A DNA stretch of 64,000 bases, from NCBI RefSeq assembly GCF_947172395.1, contig NC_069105.1, forward strand, positions 1,240,001-1,304,000, read 5' to 3'. The position numbers and the translations under genes were made by a program. Shown here in pieces: positions 1 to 10,200 of this stretch. A model generated the notes under the pieces. It did no database searches. It saw nothing but the letters and a program-made list of their open reading frames with translations, and was not told the DNA's origin. Position 1 is the stretch's first letter; each line of letters begins with the position of its first letter. The stretch is from Bicyclus anynana. Its lineage: Eukaryota > Arthropoda > Insecta > Lepidoptera > Nymphalidae.

Positions 1-46
1 GATGTTATACTATTTACCTCACACGTTGTATATATTTTATTTGTTA

Positions 47-350
47 TAATATAAGGTAGTTCTGTCACCTAACGCAACGCCACCATGTCCTGCGGTGATG
101 GCGCCTTGAAGAGATATCATTATCAACATTACCTGGACTATAACCGTTGTGTTCTTGCTTCTGACCACGTAGCTAGGGTTGTTCCATATGTGGCCACACA
201 GACTCCCTTCTATCACCTGAAGAAATGGCACCTTGACGGGATATCATCCTCAACATTACCTGGACTATAGCCGGCGTGTTCCCGCTGCTGACCAGGTACT
301 GCGGGTTGTCCCATATTTGGCACACAGACCGCCCAACCCTCTTCTATCGC
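47..350 (-). repeat. tandem copies of the 3' part of ANKLE2 exon 3 with its splice donor
   Basis: Read on the minus strand, exon 3 is followed by copy B (about 350-234; exon end 260), copy C (about 233-103; exon end 133) and a truncated copy D (about 108-47). B and C keep the exon end CAG and the GTAATGTTG donor; their donors are 119 and 127 nt apart. Copy B joins at a short AAGGCG motif that also occurs twice in the intact exon, which suggests a microhomology junction. B is frameshifted relative to the protein, C keeps the frame, and D reaches a stop after the DMVALR motif. This is exon-derived, not a transposon. Confidence 0.85.
133..216 (-). CDS. candidate 84-nt duplicated cassette exon of ANKLE2
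   Basis: Copy C of the exon 3 array has a plausible acceptor of its own (CATTTCTTCAG at about 227-217) and keeps the GTAATG donor. The 84 nt are open in phase 0 on both sides, so inclusion after exon 3 would add 28 residues (VIEGSLCGHIW...TVIVQ). These resemble the exon 3 tail with several substitutions and a short deletion. Splicing is inferred from sequence only. It could equally be a decayed duplicate that is never included. Confidence 0.35.
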
Positions 351-378
351 CTTGAAGTAGTATCACTATCAACATTAC

Positions 379-542
379 CTGGACTATAGCCGGCGTGTTC
401 CCACTGCTGACCAGGTACCGCGGGTTGTCCCATATACGGTCGCGGACTGTGCCCACCATCCCCCCTTCTATCGCCTTCCGCAGCGCCACCATATCCTGAG
501 GGGACGGCGCCTTGAAGGGGTACGGCTTCTCGCTCATTATCG
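379..542 (-). CDS. ANKLE2: ANKLE2-like exon 3 (intact copy of a tandemly repeated exon)
   Basis: The acceptor is TTTATTCCAG and the donor is CAG/GTAATG. It encodes residues 132-186 and ends in phase 0. Its 3' part is repeated downstream in the transcript direction (positions below 379). Confidence 0.87.
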
Positions 543-3500
543 CTGGAATAAACAATAATTTGAAATGGTTATAATAAAAACAAGTCCAAACAAGTCCAAA
601 GGAGGAAGTTCGAATACCTGGGTCATATAACGCGAATTTATTTTCTTATTTAAATTCGCATTATATAATAAGAAATTAAATATCACGTGTCTCAAACTGT
701 GAAGGAAAACATCGTGAGGAAACCTGCATACCAGAAAATTTTCTTAATTCTCTGCTTGTGTGAAGTCTGCCAATCCGCATTGGGCTAGCGTGGTGGACTA
801 TTGGCCTAACCCCTCTCATTCTGAGAGGAGACTCGAGCTCAGCAGTGAGCCGAAAATGGGTTGATAACGAATGTCATATCGAGACCAGAGAAACACATTG
901 ACAACTAATAGCTGCGCCATCAAAGTATCGCTTTCGCTTGCTTTCGCAGCAACTAATTAGAAAGAAATAGAAAGAAAAGAAAAATTCATGGTTCTTGCGG
1001 GAATTGTCAAAAAGTCGCGGGCGTCCGCTAGTCAGCTATATTTATTTCCCGTATTTTCGCGCCAACGGGAACTAAGCGAGTGAAACCGCGTCTATTAGCT
1101 ACACAATAAACACAAGATAATAATTAATTGAAAGTTTATAAATAACAGAGTTCATTGACATTGTCTTACCTACACACTGCAGTATAGACAGTTGACAATA
1201 GACATTCGTGTCTGGTGCCAACAAAACGACTAATTGGGAATAAATTAAGGCGGGACTAATTTGTCGAGGTCAAAGTACATTACCATCTACCTAATCCTAC
1301 TTTCTACTAATATTATAAACGCGAAAGTTTGTATGGATGTTTGGATGTTTGTTACTCTATAACGCCGCTACTACTGAAGTGATTTAGCTGAAATTTGGAA
1401 TAGAAATAGATTTTACTCTGGATGAACACATAGGCTACTTTTTATCCCAAAAAAATCCATGGTTTCCCGAGATTTGCAAAAACAGATGATTTTGATGATA
1501 TGAATGTTTGTTACTCTTTCACGCCTCAACTACTGAAGCGCATTAGCTGAAAATTGGTAATTAGATATATTATAGCCTGGATTAACACATAGACTACTTT
1601 TTATCCCAGAAAAATCCATGGTTCCCGAGGAATTTGTGAAAAACTAAATTCCACGCGGACGAAGTTGCGGGCGTCCGCTAGTACAATAATAATGTTTAAC
1701 TATGATAGGGTATTTTAATTTATGTAAGAAAAAAATCCAAAAATTCATTTTTAGAAAAAAAAATTTTTTAGATTAATTTTTATGTTTCTTTACCTACGAC
1801 TAGCGGGCGCCGGTGGCTTCGTCCGCCATTATATCTCCTTACTCCGATCCTTTCGCAAAATACTACTAACTTTTGACGGACTCTGTGGCGCAGTGGTATG
1901 CGCGGTGGTTTCACAAGACGGAGGTACTGGGTTCGATCACCGGCTGGGCCGATTGAGGTTTTCTTAGTTGGCTGATCGGAATTTACCATCAGGTGTGATT
2001 GTAGTCAAGGGCAGAATAAAAAACTAACTACGCCAATCGGTTTTTGAGATATTGTGATGGGCGACCTTTCAGCAATTTCGATTTTTTGTTTTAAAATAGA
2101 TTAAAAAAGAATACATATTTGCCATATCTTTTTAAAATATGACCAATATTCCTGTTTCCCTCCAATTACTCGACTGTCTTAGGAGTACGACAATAGTACA
2201 ACAGGCGGGGATTGAACCCGTGTACTCTCGACGTGATTCCGGCCTCTACTGTGTAACAATTGAGGTTTTAATACCAGAATGCTAAGTTGCTTGGTGGTAC
2301 ATCTTTGCCGGTAGGGTGGTAATTACCCACGGCCAAAGCCTCCCACTAGATATTTTCGAGTAGGTCATGTTTTAAAAGACAAACATTATAAAAATGCACA
2401 TAAAATTTAGAATTAATATTTCTCCATAGTCAAAGATCATTTATTTTAAGTAGGTATATCATTATTAGTACATAAATCCTCCTTTTAAAATCTGTTAAAG
2501 AACATTTTTTTTTTATTCTTTACAAGCTAGTTACCACCCTACCAGCAAAGACGTACCGATTTAACGTTCCAGTATGATGCCGTGTAGAAACCAAAAGGAG
2601 TGTGGATTTTCATCCTCCTCCTAAAAAGTTAGCCCGCTTCCATCTTGATTTGCATCATCACTTACCATCAGGTGAGATTGTAGTCAAGGGCTAACTTGTA
2701 AAGAATCACCTAATGCTATACAATTTTATCACTTACAGTTTCCATTTCCTTCATGAGTTTCGACTGGCTCTGCCCCTCGGAGAGCAAACGACACAGCATC
2801 CTGCCGTTTGCGAAAAGCTTTGAACCTTGCCGTCTTGTACCTACGCACAAGTTCCAATGCTTCTGTTTTGTTCTCATAAACATGCAGGGCTTCTGCAACA
2901 AGAAATTTAATACCAATTTATTTTAAGTAAGCTCAGTTTACAAGCACTTTTAAAACATCAAGCTTTATTTGTAGTGACTCTACCACAGGTTTAGAAGGCA
3001 GTATCTGCTGAATAAATTAATCCAGCAATAAACTCAAACAGCAACTGTTTGAGTTTATTGCTGGCTTTAATAAAATAAATAATTAATAAAATTAAAAATT
3101 TTCACACTTAAAATATAAAAACATAGGCTACTTTTTATCCTTGAAATTTAAAGAGAAGGGGGTGAAATAGGGGTTGAATATTTGTATGTACAGTCAATAA
3201 CGATATCAATAGCAATAGACACAGTGATAGCCATAGTCATAGTGATAGCGATAGTCATAGCAATAGTCATATTGATAGTAATAATAGAATAGAAAACCCT
3301 AACCCTGGTTTGAGTTTGAATTTTAAAATCTTAATATATAAATGCGAAAGGTCACTAAATCTCAAAAACCGCTTGTTATACAAAGCTAAAATTTGGCTTC
3401 TTTTTCTTCTTCTCTAAATTCGACTGAATGTTTTTTTTTATCCATAAAATAAATTACTGATAGTAAACAATAAAAGCATGTCAAACACAGTAGCTAATAA

Positions 3501-3883
3501 CAAAATAGCCAATCACAACGAACCACTCGAGATACAAATACTATAAGATATAGACTAATAATAGTAATGTTTTGACCTATATTTTGAATGATAAAAATAT
3601 TAAGATAGCGAGATAAGTGATAAAAGAAATGCTTTGTTTACAAACCTTCATCGGGGCCTTTTTTGATCTCGCAAGGTATGTAAACTCCATAGTAAGTCAC
3701 TGCTGGCTCCTTGGACGTAGGACTTAGTTGGGAACTCTGTTTACGCCCAAGTGAGTCGAAGCCAAGGAATCTACTAAACACGGCAATAGCGCCATTTTTT
3801 TTATCGCTAGGTGAAAGACGAATCTCCTCCTTGATTCCCCCAATATCCTTGTTACACTCCGGTATAACTACAGCCTTCGACAT
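379..3883 (-). CDS. ANKLE2: ANKLE2-like (LEM4) gene, 5' part: exons 3646-3883, 2737-2892, 379-542; continues off the left edge
   Basis: Three minus-strand exons join in phase (238, 156 and 164 nt) into 186 residues, ending in phase 0 at a GTAATG donor. The start is the ATG at 3883, the first in the frame. Residues 64-72 read YYGVYIPCE. Residues 80-106 (ALHVYENK...ARFKAF) match the viroplasmin-like segment that precedes the ankyrin repeats in ANKLE2. Residues about 145-186 (DMVALRKAIE, IWDNPRYLVSSGNTPAIVQ) match the conserved segment just before the ankyrin repeats, which must lie beyond position 1. ANKLE2 is an ER/nuclear-envelope protein that helps PP2A dephosphorylate BAF so the nuclear envelope can reassemble after mitosis. 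No transmembrane helix or LEM domain is visible in these 186 residues, unlike human ANKLE2. The assignment is from remembered family motifs, not a search. WDR18 lies upstream on the same strand. Confidence 0.85.
671..872 (+). mobile_element. tRNA-derived SINE (Metulj-like), 5' truncated
   Basis: Carries the body signature TATCACGTGTCTCAAAC, the CATCGTGAGGAAACCTGCAT block and a GGGTTGATAA tail. The tRNA head is missing. It lies in intron 2 of the ANKLE2-like gene. Confidence 0.8.
1006..1090. mobile_element. Helitron fragments
   Basis: A 3' Helitron end (GTCGCGGGCGTCCGCTAG) is followed by a fragment with CAACGGGAACTAAGCGAGTG, part of the other Lepidoptera Helitron subfamilies. Confidence 0.6.
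1303..1681 (+). mobile_element. non-autonomous Helitron, subfamily A, dimeric form
   Basis: Starts TCTACTAATATTATAAACG and ends with the GC-rich hairpin and GTCCGCTAG. The internal module (TTTGTTACTCT...AAATCCATGGTT) occurs twice in tandem. It encodes no protein. Confidence 0.8.
1876..2023 (+). mobile_element. tRNA-derived SINE (second family), internally deleted
   Basis: The head has tRNA-like A and B boxes (GTGGCGCAGTGGTATGCGCG, GGTTCGATCACC). The centre is deleted and the tail is CATCAGGTGTGATTGTAGTC. Confidence 0.8.
2115..2240 (-). mobile_element. third SINE-like repeat
   Basis: Shares TTTGCCATATCTTTT, CCAATATT and TAGGAGT..ACGACAATA with 20785-20920. A B-box-like GGGGATTGAACCCG at the end suggests a tRNA-derived head in minus orientation. 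Confidence 0.55.
2262..2350 (-). mobile_element. SINE (second family) fragment
   Basis: Minus-orientation core with TCTTTGCCGGTAGGGTGGTAA. Confidence 0.75.
2516..2706 (+). mobile_element. SINE (second family), 3' part
   Basis: Contains AGTTACCACCCTACC, CATCCTCCTCC and the CATCAGGTGAGATTGTAGTC tail. It lies just beyond the exon 2 donor of the ANKLE2-like gene. Confidence 0.8.
2737..2892 (-). CDS. ANKLE2: ANKLE2-like exon 2
   Basis: The acceptor is TTGTTGCAG and the donor is AACT/GTAAGT. It encodes residues 80-131, including VYENKTEALELV and ARFKAF of the viroplasmin-like segment. A read-through open frame across this exon is in a different frame and is not the protein. Confidence 0.85.
3022..3064. 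repeat. perfect 20-bp inverted repeat with 3-nt loop
   Basis: Two 20-nt arms (CCAGCAATAAACTCAAACAG and its exact complement) flank CAA, inside intron 1 of the ANKLE2-like gene. A snap-back or small hairpin origin is likely. No protein is encoded. Confidence 0.85.
3190..3290. repeat. imperfect hexamer repeat (CATAGT/GATAGC-like)
   Basis: A run of related 6-mers (ATAGCA, ATAGTC, ATAGCG and similar) over about 100 bp in intron 1 of the ANKLE2-like gene. Confidence 0.7.
3646..3883 (-). CDS. ANKLE2: ANKLE2-like exon 1 (coding)
   Basis: Encodes residues 1-79 plus one base. The donor is G/GTTTGT, and the split codon GAA is completed by exon 2. The N-terminus is polar with no hydrophobic anchor. 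Confidence 0.82.
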
Positions 3884-4650
3884 TTCGCCTCGTAGCTGAG
3901 AATAATAAACAAAAAATTACTGTTTTGTTGTGACGCAAATGGGTACCAACCAACGTTTATTTTTATATTGTTATTATAATCACCTTAAATTAATCAGTAT
4001 GTCATAAAAACATGTTACCACCTGGCTTAGAATTTAATCATTTTTGTTTTGTTACACACATTCTGCACTTGAATAACAATATTTTGTTGGAGAAATATTT
4101 CAAACCGAAAATAATTTACAAAATTGCAAATGACACAAATCGTACGATGCCAAATGCCAATGCTATGACGCGGATGACATTAAAAATGCAGTGTCGCCAA
4201 ATAGAAAAATACGTTTGCTTTCATAGATTCATAGAGTGTACTGAATAAATCTCAGACTAATTACATAAGGACTAGTATCAAACCCGAAATTCACGAACAA
4301 AATAATTTTTCAAGGAAAACTAATTAAATTAGATATACCGCTTTTTACACTATTCAACTACACAAAAAGGTATTTTTACGGAGCTCTTTAACTGACGAAT
4401 ACGATTATAATTACGAAATAATCATTCTATAGAGGCAGTTTTACCTACTTGAAATTTTGTTTGGTTTTTGTAATGTAGCTCAAAAATTCCATAACCAATT
4501 TAATATTCGTTTACCATTAAACAGCTCTCAAGTCTCAATCCTCCGAGTAACGTCCCATGGGAAATAATTCATTAATTAATTCAGTAATTCATAATATATG
4601 CAAAAGTGTACAGTTCTATATCCAGGCACTTTACTTGTTCTTGTTTAACA

Positions 4651-4860
4651 CTAGCAGACGCGCGCGACTTCGTCCGCGTGAAATTTAGTTTTTCACAAAT
4701 CCCTCGGGAACCATGGACTTTTCCGGGATAAATAGTAACTTATGTGTTAAACCAGAGTAATATCTATTTCCATTCCAAATTTCAACTAAATCAGTTGAGT
4801 AGTTTCGGCGTTTAAGAATAACAAACATCCATACAAACTTTCGCGTTTATAATATTAGTA
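4651..4860 (-). mobile_element. Helitron, subfamily A
   Basis: Begins CTAG plus a GC-rich hairpin (GCGACTTCGTCCGCG) and ends at ATAATATTAGTA, in reverse orientation. Confidence 0.8.
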
Positions 4861-4904
4861 TGATGAACAATTAAAAGAGTAACTCTAAAAATGAATACAT
4901 AATA

Positions 4905-5124
4905 TCGATATCATACAAACTTTCATATCAATCATCATATCGATTCCATACAAACTTTCAACCCCTATTTCACCCCCTTCTATTTTTATTTTAGGGTCAA
5001 AGAGTACCCTATGTTTTGCTCCAACGTCTCATTTACAATTATACCAAAATTCATCTTGATCAGTTCAGCCGTTTAGCAGTGAAAAGACAGAGTTACTTTA
5101 GCATTTATTATATTAGTATAGATT
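4905..5124 (-). mobile_element. Helitron-like repeat with TTCATCTTGATC module
   Basis: Contains TTTCAACCCCTATTTCACCC, ACCAAAATTCATCTTGATC and ends TTATATTAGTATAGA. The same module occurs at 62602-62830. Confidence 0.6.
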
Positions 5125-5199
5125 AAATATTTAACATTAAAAAAAAAATGCCTCATCTCTAATTTCATCAGCATGAACAACCAAAGTTGAGACTATAAT

Positions 5200-5280
5200 C
5201 ATCATCATCATCATCATCATGTCAGCCGATGGACGTCCACTGTAGGACATTACTTCCAAACATCACAATACTGAGTCAAA
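5200..5280 (-). mobile_element. RTE-type LINE 3' end fragment
   Basis: GATGGACGTCCACTGTAGGACA and TTCCAAACATCACAAT match, in reverse, the C-terminal coding end of the RTE fragment at 20020-20205. A short CAT microsatellite lies alongside. Confidence 0.55.
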
Positions 5281-5369
5281 TAAATGACACGATAATATCT
5301 AACCAAAAAAAAAACATACTAAAATCTTGAAACAAAAACATACCTACTATTAATTAAATAAAACAACAT

Positions 5370-5397
5370 TTTATTGTATTAATGAAAGGAATTTATT
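5370..5397 (-). terminator. WDR18 polyadenylation signals
   Basis: Two AATAAA hexamers on the minus strand. One overlaps the TAA stop codon (5392-5397) and one lies about 20 nt beyond it (5370-5375). The second is better placed for cleavage. Confidence 0.55.
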
Positions 5398-6715
5398 GCT
5401 TCTTATGTTTTTTCTTTTTACGATTAGATTCATTGGCTTTATTACTTATTGGTACTGTTTCCAATGCCTTTTGGATTGCTATTGTGTACAAATTGGCATT
5501 AATTTGTTTCATCTTTTCTATTTCATCTTGAAGAGCTTTGGTAGTATCTGAGTCTTCGCTTATAGCAACATTAGCATCATTGTTCTCATATTGGCTCCAA
5601 AAGTTGTTTTTCTTATTGACAAGTACATCTATTTCCACTACATCATCACTATTATTTTCCAGAGTTCTTTCTAGGCTATGTAATATGATATTAGGAGTGA
5701 AATCTTGTTGGTAAATAGCTTTATAGTTTAGTGAGAAAAAGGCATTCGTAATAGACCCTTTATGCCTTATTATTCTAATTGGTTGTCTGCTTCTTATATG
5801 CCATAATATGACTTGATCATCATTGCCACCTGATACAAGCAACTCCCCATTCAGGGAAGCAGATAAGCATGTAACTGCTTTGGTATGAGCAGAGAGTACA
5901 ACACTATTATTATCATTATTCATAAGCATATCCCTGCTTCTAGGTGCATTGGTTAGACTGAATTGAAAAATTTTCCCTTCAACAGAACCCACAAAAACAT
6001 TTAATTCCAAAATATCTAGACAAATCGCTGATAAGGGTTCGTCAAAGACTAGATTTAATAGCACTTCTCCAGAGGTCAAATCATAAATTTTACAAGTTCT
6101 GTCGCTGGATACAGTGAATAAACGTCCGTGCATTCCATTCTTACTTATACACATGTCTGTTACAGGTAGGAAATGGTCAGAGAATATGTAAACAGGGTCA
6201 TGTTGACCTGCTGTTGTCTGGGATATGAGTCCTACTTCTGGGTTAGCTGCTACTGTGACCAGAGACCATACCATAACCATACCATCCTCTGCTGTGGACA
6301 CAAAGAAACTTCCATCGCTTGTAAACTTCAAGTGGTTAACTTTCTGGTAATGGCGATTTATTATGGTGAGTAAATTGCCGGACGCGATCTGCCATAGATA
6401 AATTTTCTCATCAATTCCTGCTATGCAATAGGAACCGTCCGGTGTGACTGCAAACGCGCTTGCCTTCCCGGGCAGTATAAATCGCATCCCTTGCACGGTC
6501 TGCTGGGAATTTAGTGGCCATATATGCAGTATTGGCTTCGTTCTCTCAACTGCAGCGAAATAATCGCTGCCTATAAAACAGGCGGTCCGGTTTTCTGCAG
6601 TTCCACCGCCTTTATATGTCATCAAGTTTGTACCATTGTGAGGATCCCAAACACAGCTCGTCCATAATGTGTTGTTTGCATCGCACGTAACTAAAACTTC
6701 GAGCAAATTGGACAT
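5393..6715 (-). CDS. WDR18: WDR18 (Ipi3 family) WD-repeat protein
   Basis: An uninterrupted 440-residue reading frame in one exon. WD-repeat endings are visible at LHIWPL (about 63-68), IYLWQI (105-110), VMVWSL (147-152), CKIYDL (208-213) and VILWHI (302-307), consistent with a beta-propeller. The N-terminus (TSCVWDPHNGTNLMTYKGG) and the segment YLWQIASGNLLTIINRHYQ are characteristic of WDR18. A C-terminal helix (about 395-425, coiled-coil-like) is followed by a lysine-rich tail, as in Ipi3 proteins. Human WDR18 is of similar length (about 430 aa). The family works in the Rix1/PELP1-TEX10-WDR18 complex in 60S ribosomal subunit maturation. The ATG at 6715 is the first in the frame and fits the family N-terminus. 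MCTS1 starts 555 bp away on the other strand. Confidence 0.93.
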   Translation of the reverse strand: MSNLLEVLVTCDANNTLWTSCVWDPHNGTNLMTYKGGGTAENRTACFIGSDYFAAVERTKPILHIWPLNSQQTVQGMRFILPGKASAFAVTPDGSYCIAGIDEKIYLWQIASGNLLTIINRHYQKVNHLKFTSDGSFFVSTAEDGMVMVWSLVTVAANPEVGLISQTTAGQHDPVYIFSDHFLPVTDMCISKNGMHGRLFTVSSDRTCKIYDLTSGEVLLNLVFDEPLSAICLDILELNVFVGSVEGKIFQFSLTNAPRSRDMLMNNDNNSVVLSAHTKAVTCLSASLNGELLVSGGNDDQVILWHIRSRQPIRIIRHKGSITNAFFSLNYKAIYQQDFTPNIILHSLERTLENNSDDVVEIDVLVNKKNNFWSQYENNDANVAISEDSDTTKALQDEIEKMKQINANLYTIAIQKALETVPISNKANESNRKKKKHKKQ

Positions 6716-7270
6716 TGCTAAAATAATTAATATACAACAATACCCAAACTCTAAATACCATGCGGTGCGGTCAAAAATAATAATAAATTTTTATTTTGAC
6801 ATACCATTCGACATTGACACTTGACATTAGATTTTGACAACAACACAGCAGTAGACAACATTGTAATAGAACAAACTATTATTTTATTAAATAAATATTT
6901 TGCAACAACGAAATCTACAGAGATTAATTAATATTTAATCATGTAGAGAATATAGAAATAAATAATATGAGAACTTGAAAAAATGAAAAAATGTTTAGTC
7001 TGTTAGCAACTTTGCAATTTTTATAACCTGTACATGTAGCATTTGATTGGAAGATATTTTAACGAATCATTTGTATATCTGGTCTTAAACCAATTGGCTA
7101 AAATACTTTTAATAGTACCTCCATGTCTATCATTGGTCTATTGTTAAGGTATGCCTGGTACATTTTGACAGTTCTGTGATTGTGTTGTGACTCAAAATTT
7201 CGTGCCCTTGTGAGTTTTAAACTGAAGAAATTGCTAATTATAAATTATAGTGCGCTGTTGTTGTGACACC
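6716..7270. promoter_or_regulatory. shared intergenic region between WDR18 and MCTS1
   Basis: 555 bp of repeat-free sequence separate the two divergent start codons, so it probably holds both promoters and both 5' UTRs. No TATA box or other core motif stands out convincingly. Confidence 0.5.
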
Positions 7271-7281
7271 ATGTTCAAAAA
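7271..7281 (+). CDS. MCTS1: MCTS1 exon 1 coding part (11 nt)
   Basis: Encodes M-F-K and two bases of K4, followed by GTAAGT. The match of the split codon to exon 2 and to the invariant family start MFKKFDEK supports it despite its size. Confidence 0.9.
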
Positions 7282-10200
7282 GTAAGTATGTGTATTTATT
7301 TAATTTAATAAATAACCTTCACACAATAGAAATAATCATCAAAATATAGAAAAGTTTAAGGTTATAATTTAAATACGTCAAAAAATTATTGACGGAACAT
7401 TGTTAAGCTGACCAATCAAATGAAAGTGTGGGTATGACGTTGTTGGTGACGTATTTCTGTAATAGTGATGTTCACTCTTTTATTTTATTGTTTATTATTG
7501 ATTATTGTTTTTCAAGAAAAAACTTTCTTTATCTAAAATCATAAATCTAATAAATAAATAAAATAATATTATCAATATGATAAAACCAATAATATGTATA
7601 TACCTCTGCCTATGACTAACTTCTTGAAAATCCCTACTCGAGTGGCAAAGATGTCAATGTTTCGGGAGATCATTCAACCTTGTCATTCTATAATATTGGC
7701 GACCTCTTTTACCATAATTATTCAATTCTGCATTCGTGTAGCATCTAGCAATAGCCAAGAGCCGATATTTTGTGTTGAAGATCAAGTCTTATTTTAAAGA
7801 ATGCCCACATCATTATAATTTACTAGCTGACGCCGCACGGTTTTACCCGCGTATTTCCCGTTCCTGTAAGAAAACGATGATAATATATAGCCTACAGCCT
7901 TCCTTGATATGGGCTATCTAACACTGAAAGAATTTTTCAAATCGGACCAGTAGTTCCTGAGATTAGTGCGTTCAATCAAACAAACTCTTCAGCTTTATAT
8001 ATTAGTATAGAGTATAAATAATTTCAAGATAAACACTTTAAATTCTTTATTAGTCATAGCGTTTTAATACAATAATAGAATAGGTTGAACTGGCAATTGA
8101 GCTAAAATCTGGTGCTACAACTACCAGATCTCTTAAAGTACGAAGATTACAATATTTTAAGCTTAATCACAAATTTAAGTATTTATTAAAAGTTTGAGTT
8201 GAGTTTTTACAAGAAAGAGTTTTATATAGTTTAATTTCTCTTATTATCTTGTATAGTAACTACTAATTAATCGATGTCAAATTGCACAACACTATGACAC
8301 AATATAGCAAAGTCAGCTATATATGCGTGACAGAGATACTGCTATATGCAATACATTCAACCAAGCGAGACAGCGTAAAACTTTATAAAATGGAGAATGG
8401 TGGTTTTCGGTTGACGATTCGCTAGCGACAGTTCTTTGCAGCTGTTCCAAATTGATTGTTGTATTGTAGTTACTCACGTTTCCTAGTTACTATTCTTTAT
8501 AATGTAATGTTACAAGGTTTTTTATCCGTATTTTAGACAACATTGAATCTGATACGAAAATTTTACAATACGCGAACAAAAGGACAAAAGACTTTCCGTG
8601 ACGTAACTGGATATTCTCGTGAAACGCGTCCAAATAACTGTACAGTGAATTACATGTGTTAACGAAGGTCGCCCCGGCCGATGGTTGTTAAATTTGTGTA
8701 ATTGCGTAACGGAAAACGCACGAAATGTGGGAAGTGGACTCTGACTCCGGGTCGCAGAGCGCCTCGTCGGACGGGCTTCGACGACGGCAGGGATGGGACC
8801 CGGAGGCTGAGAGCCTGGCTTCTCAGATCGACGAACTCGATGAAGTCCTCGCGGAGGAGGAGGAGGGATGTCCGCTGCCCTCCACGCCGGAGGATCAGCA
8901 TCTGCTCGACGCGGAGATGGCAGAGGTTCTGAAAGCTGGCGTGCTGTCGGACGAGATCGACTTGGGCGCGCTAGCTCACAACGCCGCCGAACAAGCGGAG
9001 GAGTTCGTGCGAAAAGTGTGGGAGGCTTCGTGGAATGTCTGCCACTTCAGACACCTGCCGCGTTGGCTGCAAGACAACGACTATTTACACAAGGGCCACA
9101 GACCGCCGCTGCCGTCCTTCAGCGCGTGCTTCGCGTCCATATTTCGTATTCACACCGAAACTGGCAACATCTGGACGCACCTGCTCGGCTGCGTAGCTTT
9201 CATAGGCGTCGCGATCTACTTCCTCACGCGTCCATCCATCGAAATACAAATGCAAGAAAAAATGATCTTTGGAGTGTTCTTCGTCGGTGCGATTGTGTGT
9301 CTTGGGTTCTCGTTTGCGTACCACACGCTGTATTGTCACTCGGAAATGGTCGGCAAACTGTTCTCTAAATTGGACTACTGCGGGATAGCTCTGCTCATTA
9401 TGGGATCCTTTGTTCCTTGGCTGTATTACAGTTTCTACTGCCACTATAGACCTAAAATTATATACCTATCTGTAGTAATTGTGCTAGGTATATTGTCTAT
9501 AATAGTGTCACTTTGGGATCGGTTCTCAGAGCCGCGTCTCCGTCCTCTGCGTGCTGGGGTGTTCATGGGCTTCGGTCTGTCAGGTGTGGTTCCGGCGATC
9601 CATTACGGTATCACTGAAGGTTGGTTCGATCAAGTCAGCAAGGCGTCCCTCGGTTGGCTAGTGCTAATGGGTTTGTTGTACATTTTGGGTGCAATGTTCT
9701 ACGCTCTCAGAGTGCCTGAACGCTGGTTCCCAGGGAAGTGTGACATCTGGTTCCAATCTCACCAGATATTCCACGTTCTGGTGATTGTGGCAGCCTTCGT
9801 CCACTACCATGGCATCAGTGAGCTGGCGTCCTATAGAGTTACGGTTGGGGAGTGTTCAATGCCCCCCTCCTCTATTGCATTCTAGCCTCACCCCCCACTA
9901 ATTGTGATAGTAGACCATAGACGATAATCTTAAGTAGGATACAAACGTTAAAATAGTTTCATTGGATATTTTTTTAACATAAAATTAATACTGACACAAT
10001 TTTCTAAGTTTTTTACAAAAACCCATATGCAGTGAGGCTGTTAACAATGTTTGAAACTAATGTGTAATGTTGTTATTTCCATTATGGGGTTAAAACAAGA
10101 TAAATTACACAATTTTGGCCTTATCTATAAACATTAATTAGGTATAAGTAGATTACTTTACTGTAAAATAAAATTAAGAAAATATACAAAAAAAAATCTG

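Noticed and set aside
3022..3064. microRNA precursor
   Set aside because: The stem is only 20 bp with a 3-nt loop, shorter than a Dicer-1 substrate, and the arms are perfectly complementary.
8659..9444. Open frames on both strands overlapping AdipoR
   Set aside because: Shadow frames of a GC-rich coding sequence; only the 8725 frame shows the PAQR motifs.
8725..9885. AdipoR as a dead processed pseudogene
   Set aside because: The 386-codon frame is intact, all zinc ligands and family motifs are kept, and there is no poly(A) tract directly after the stop.
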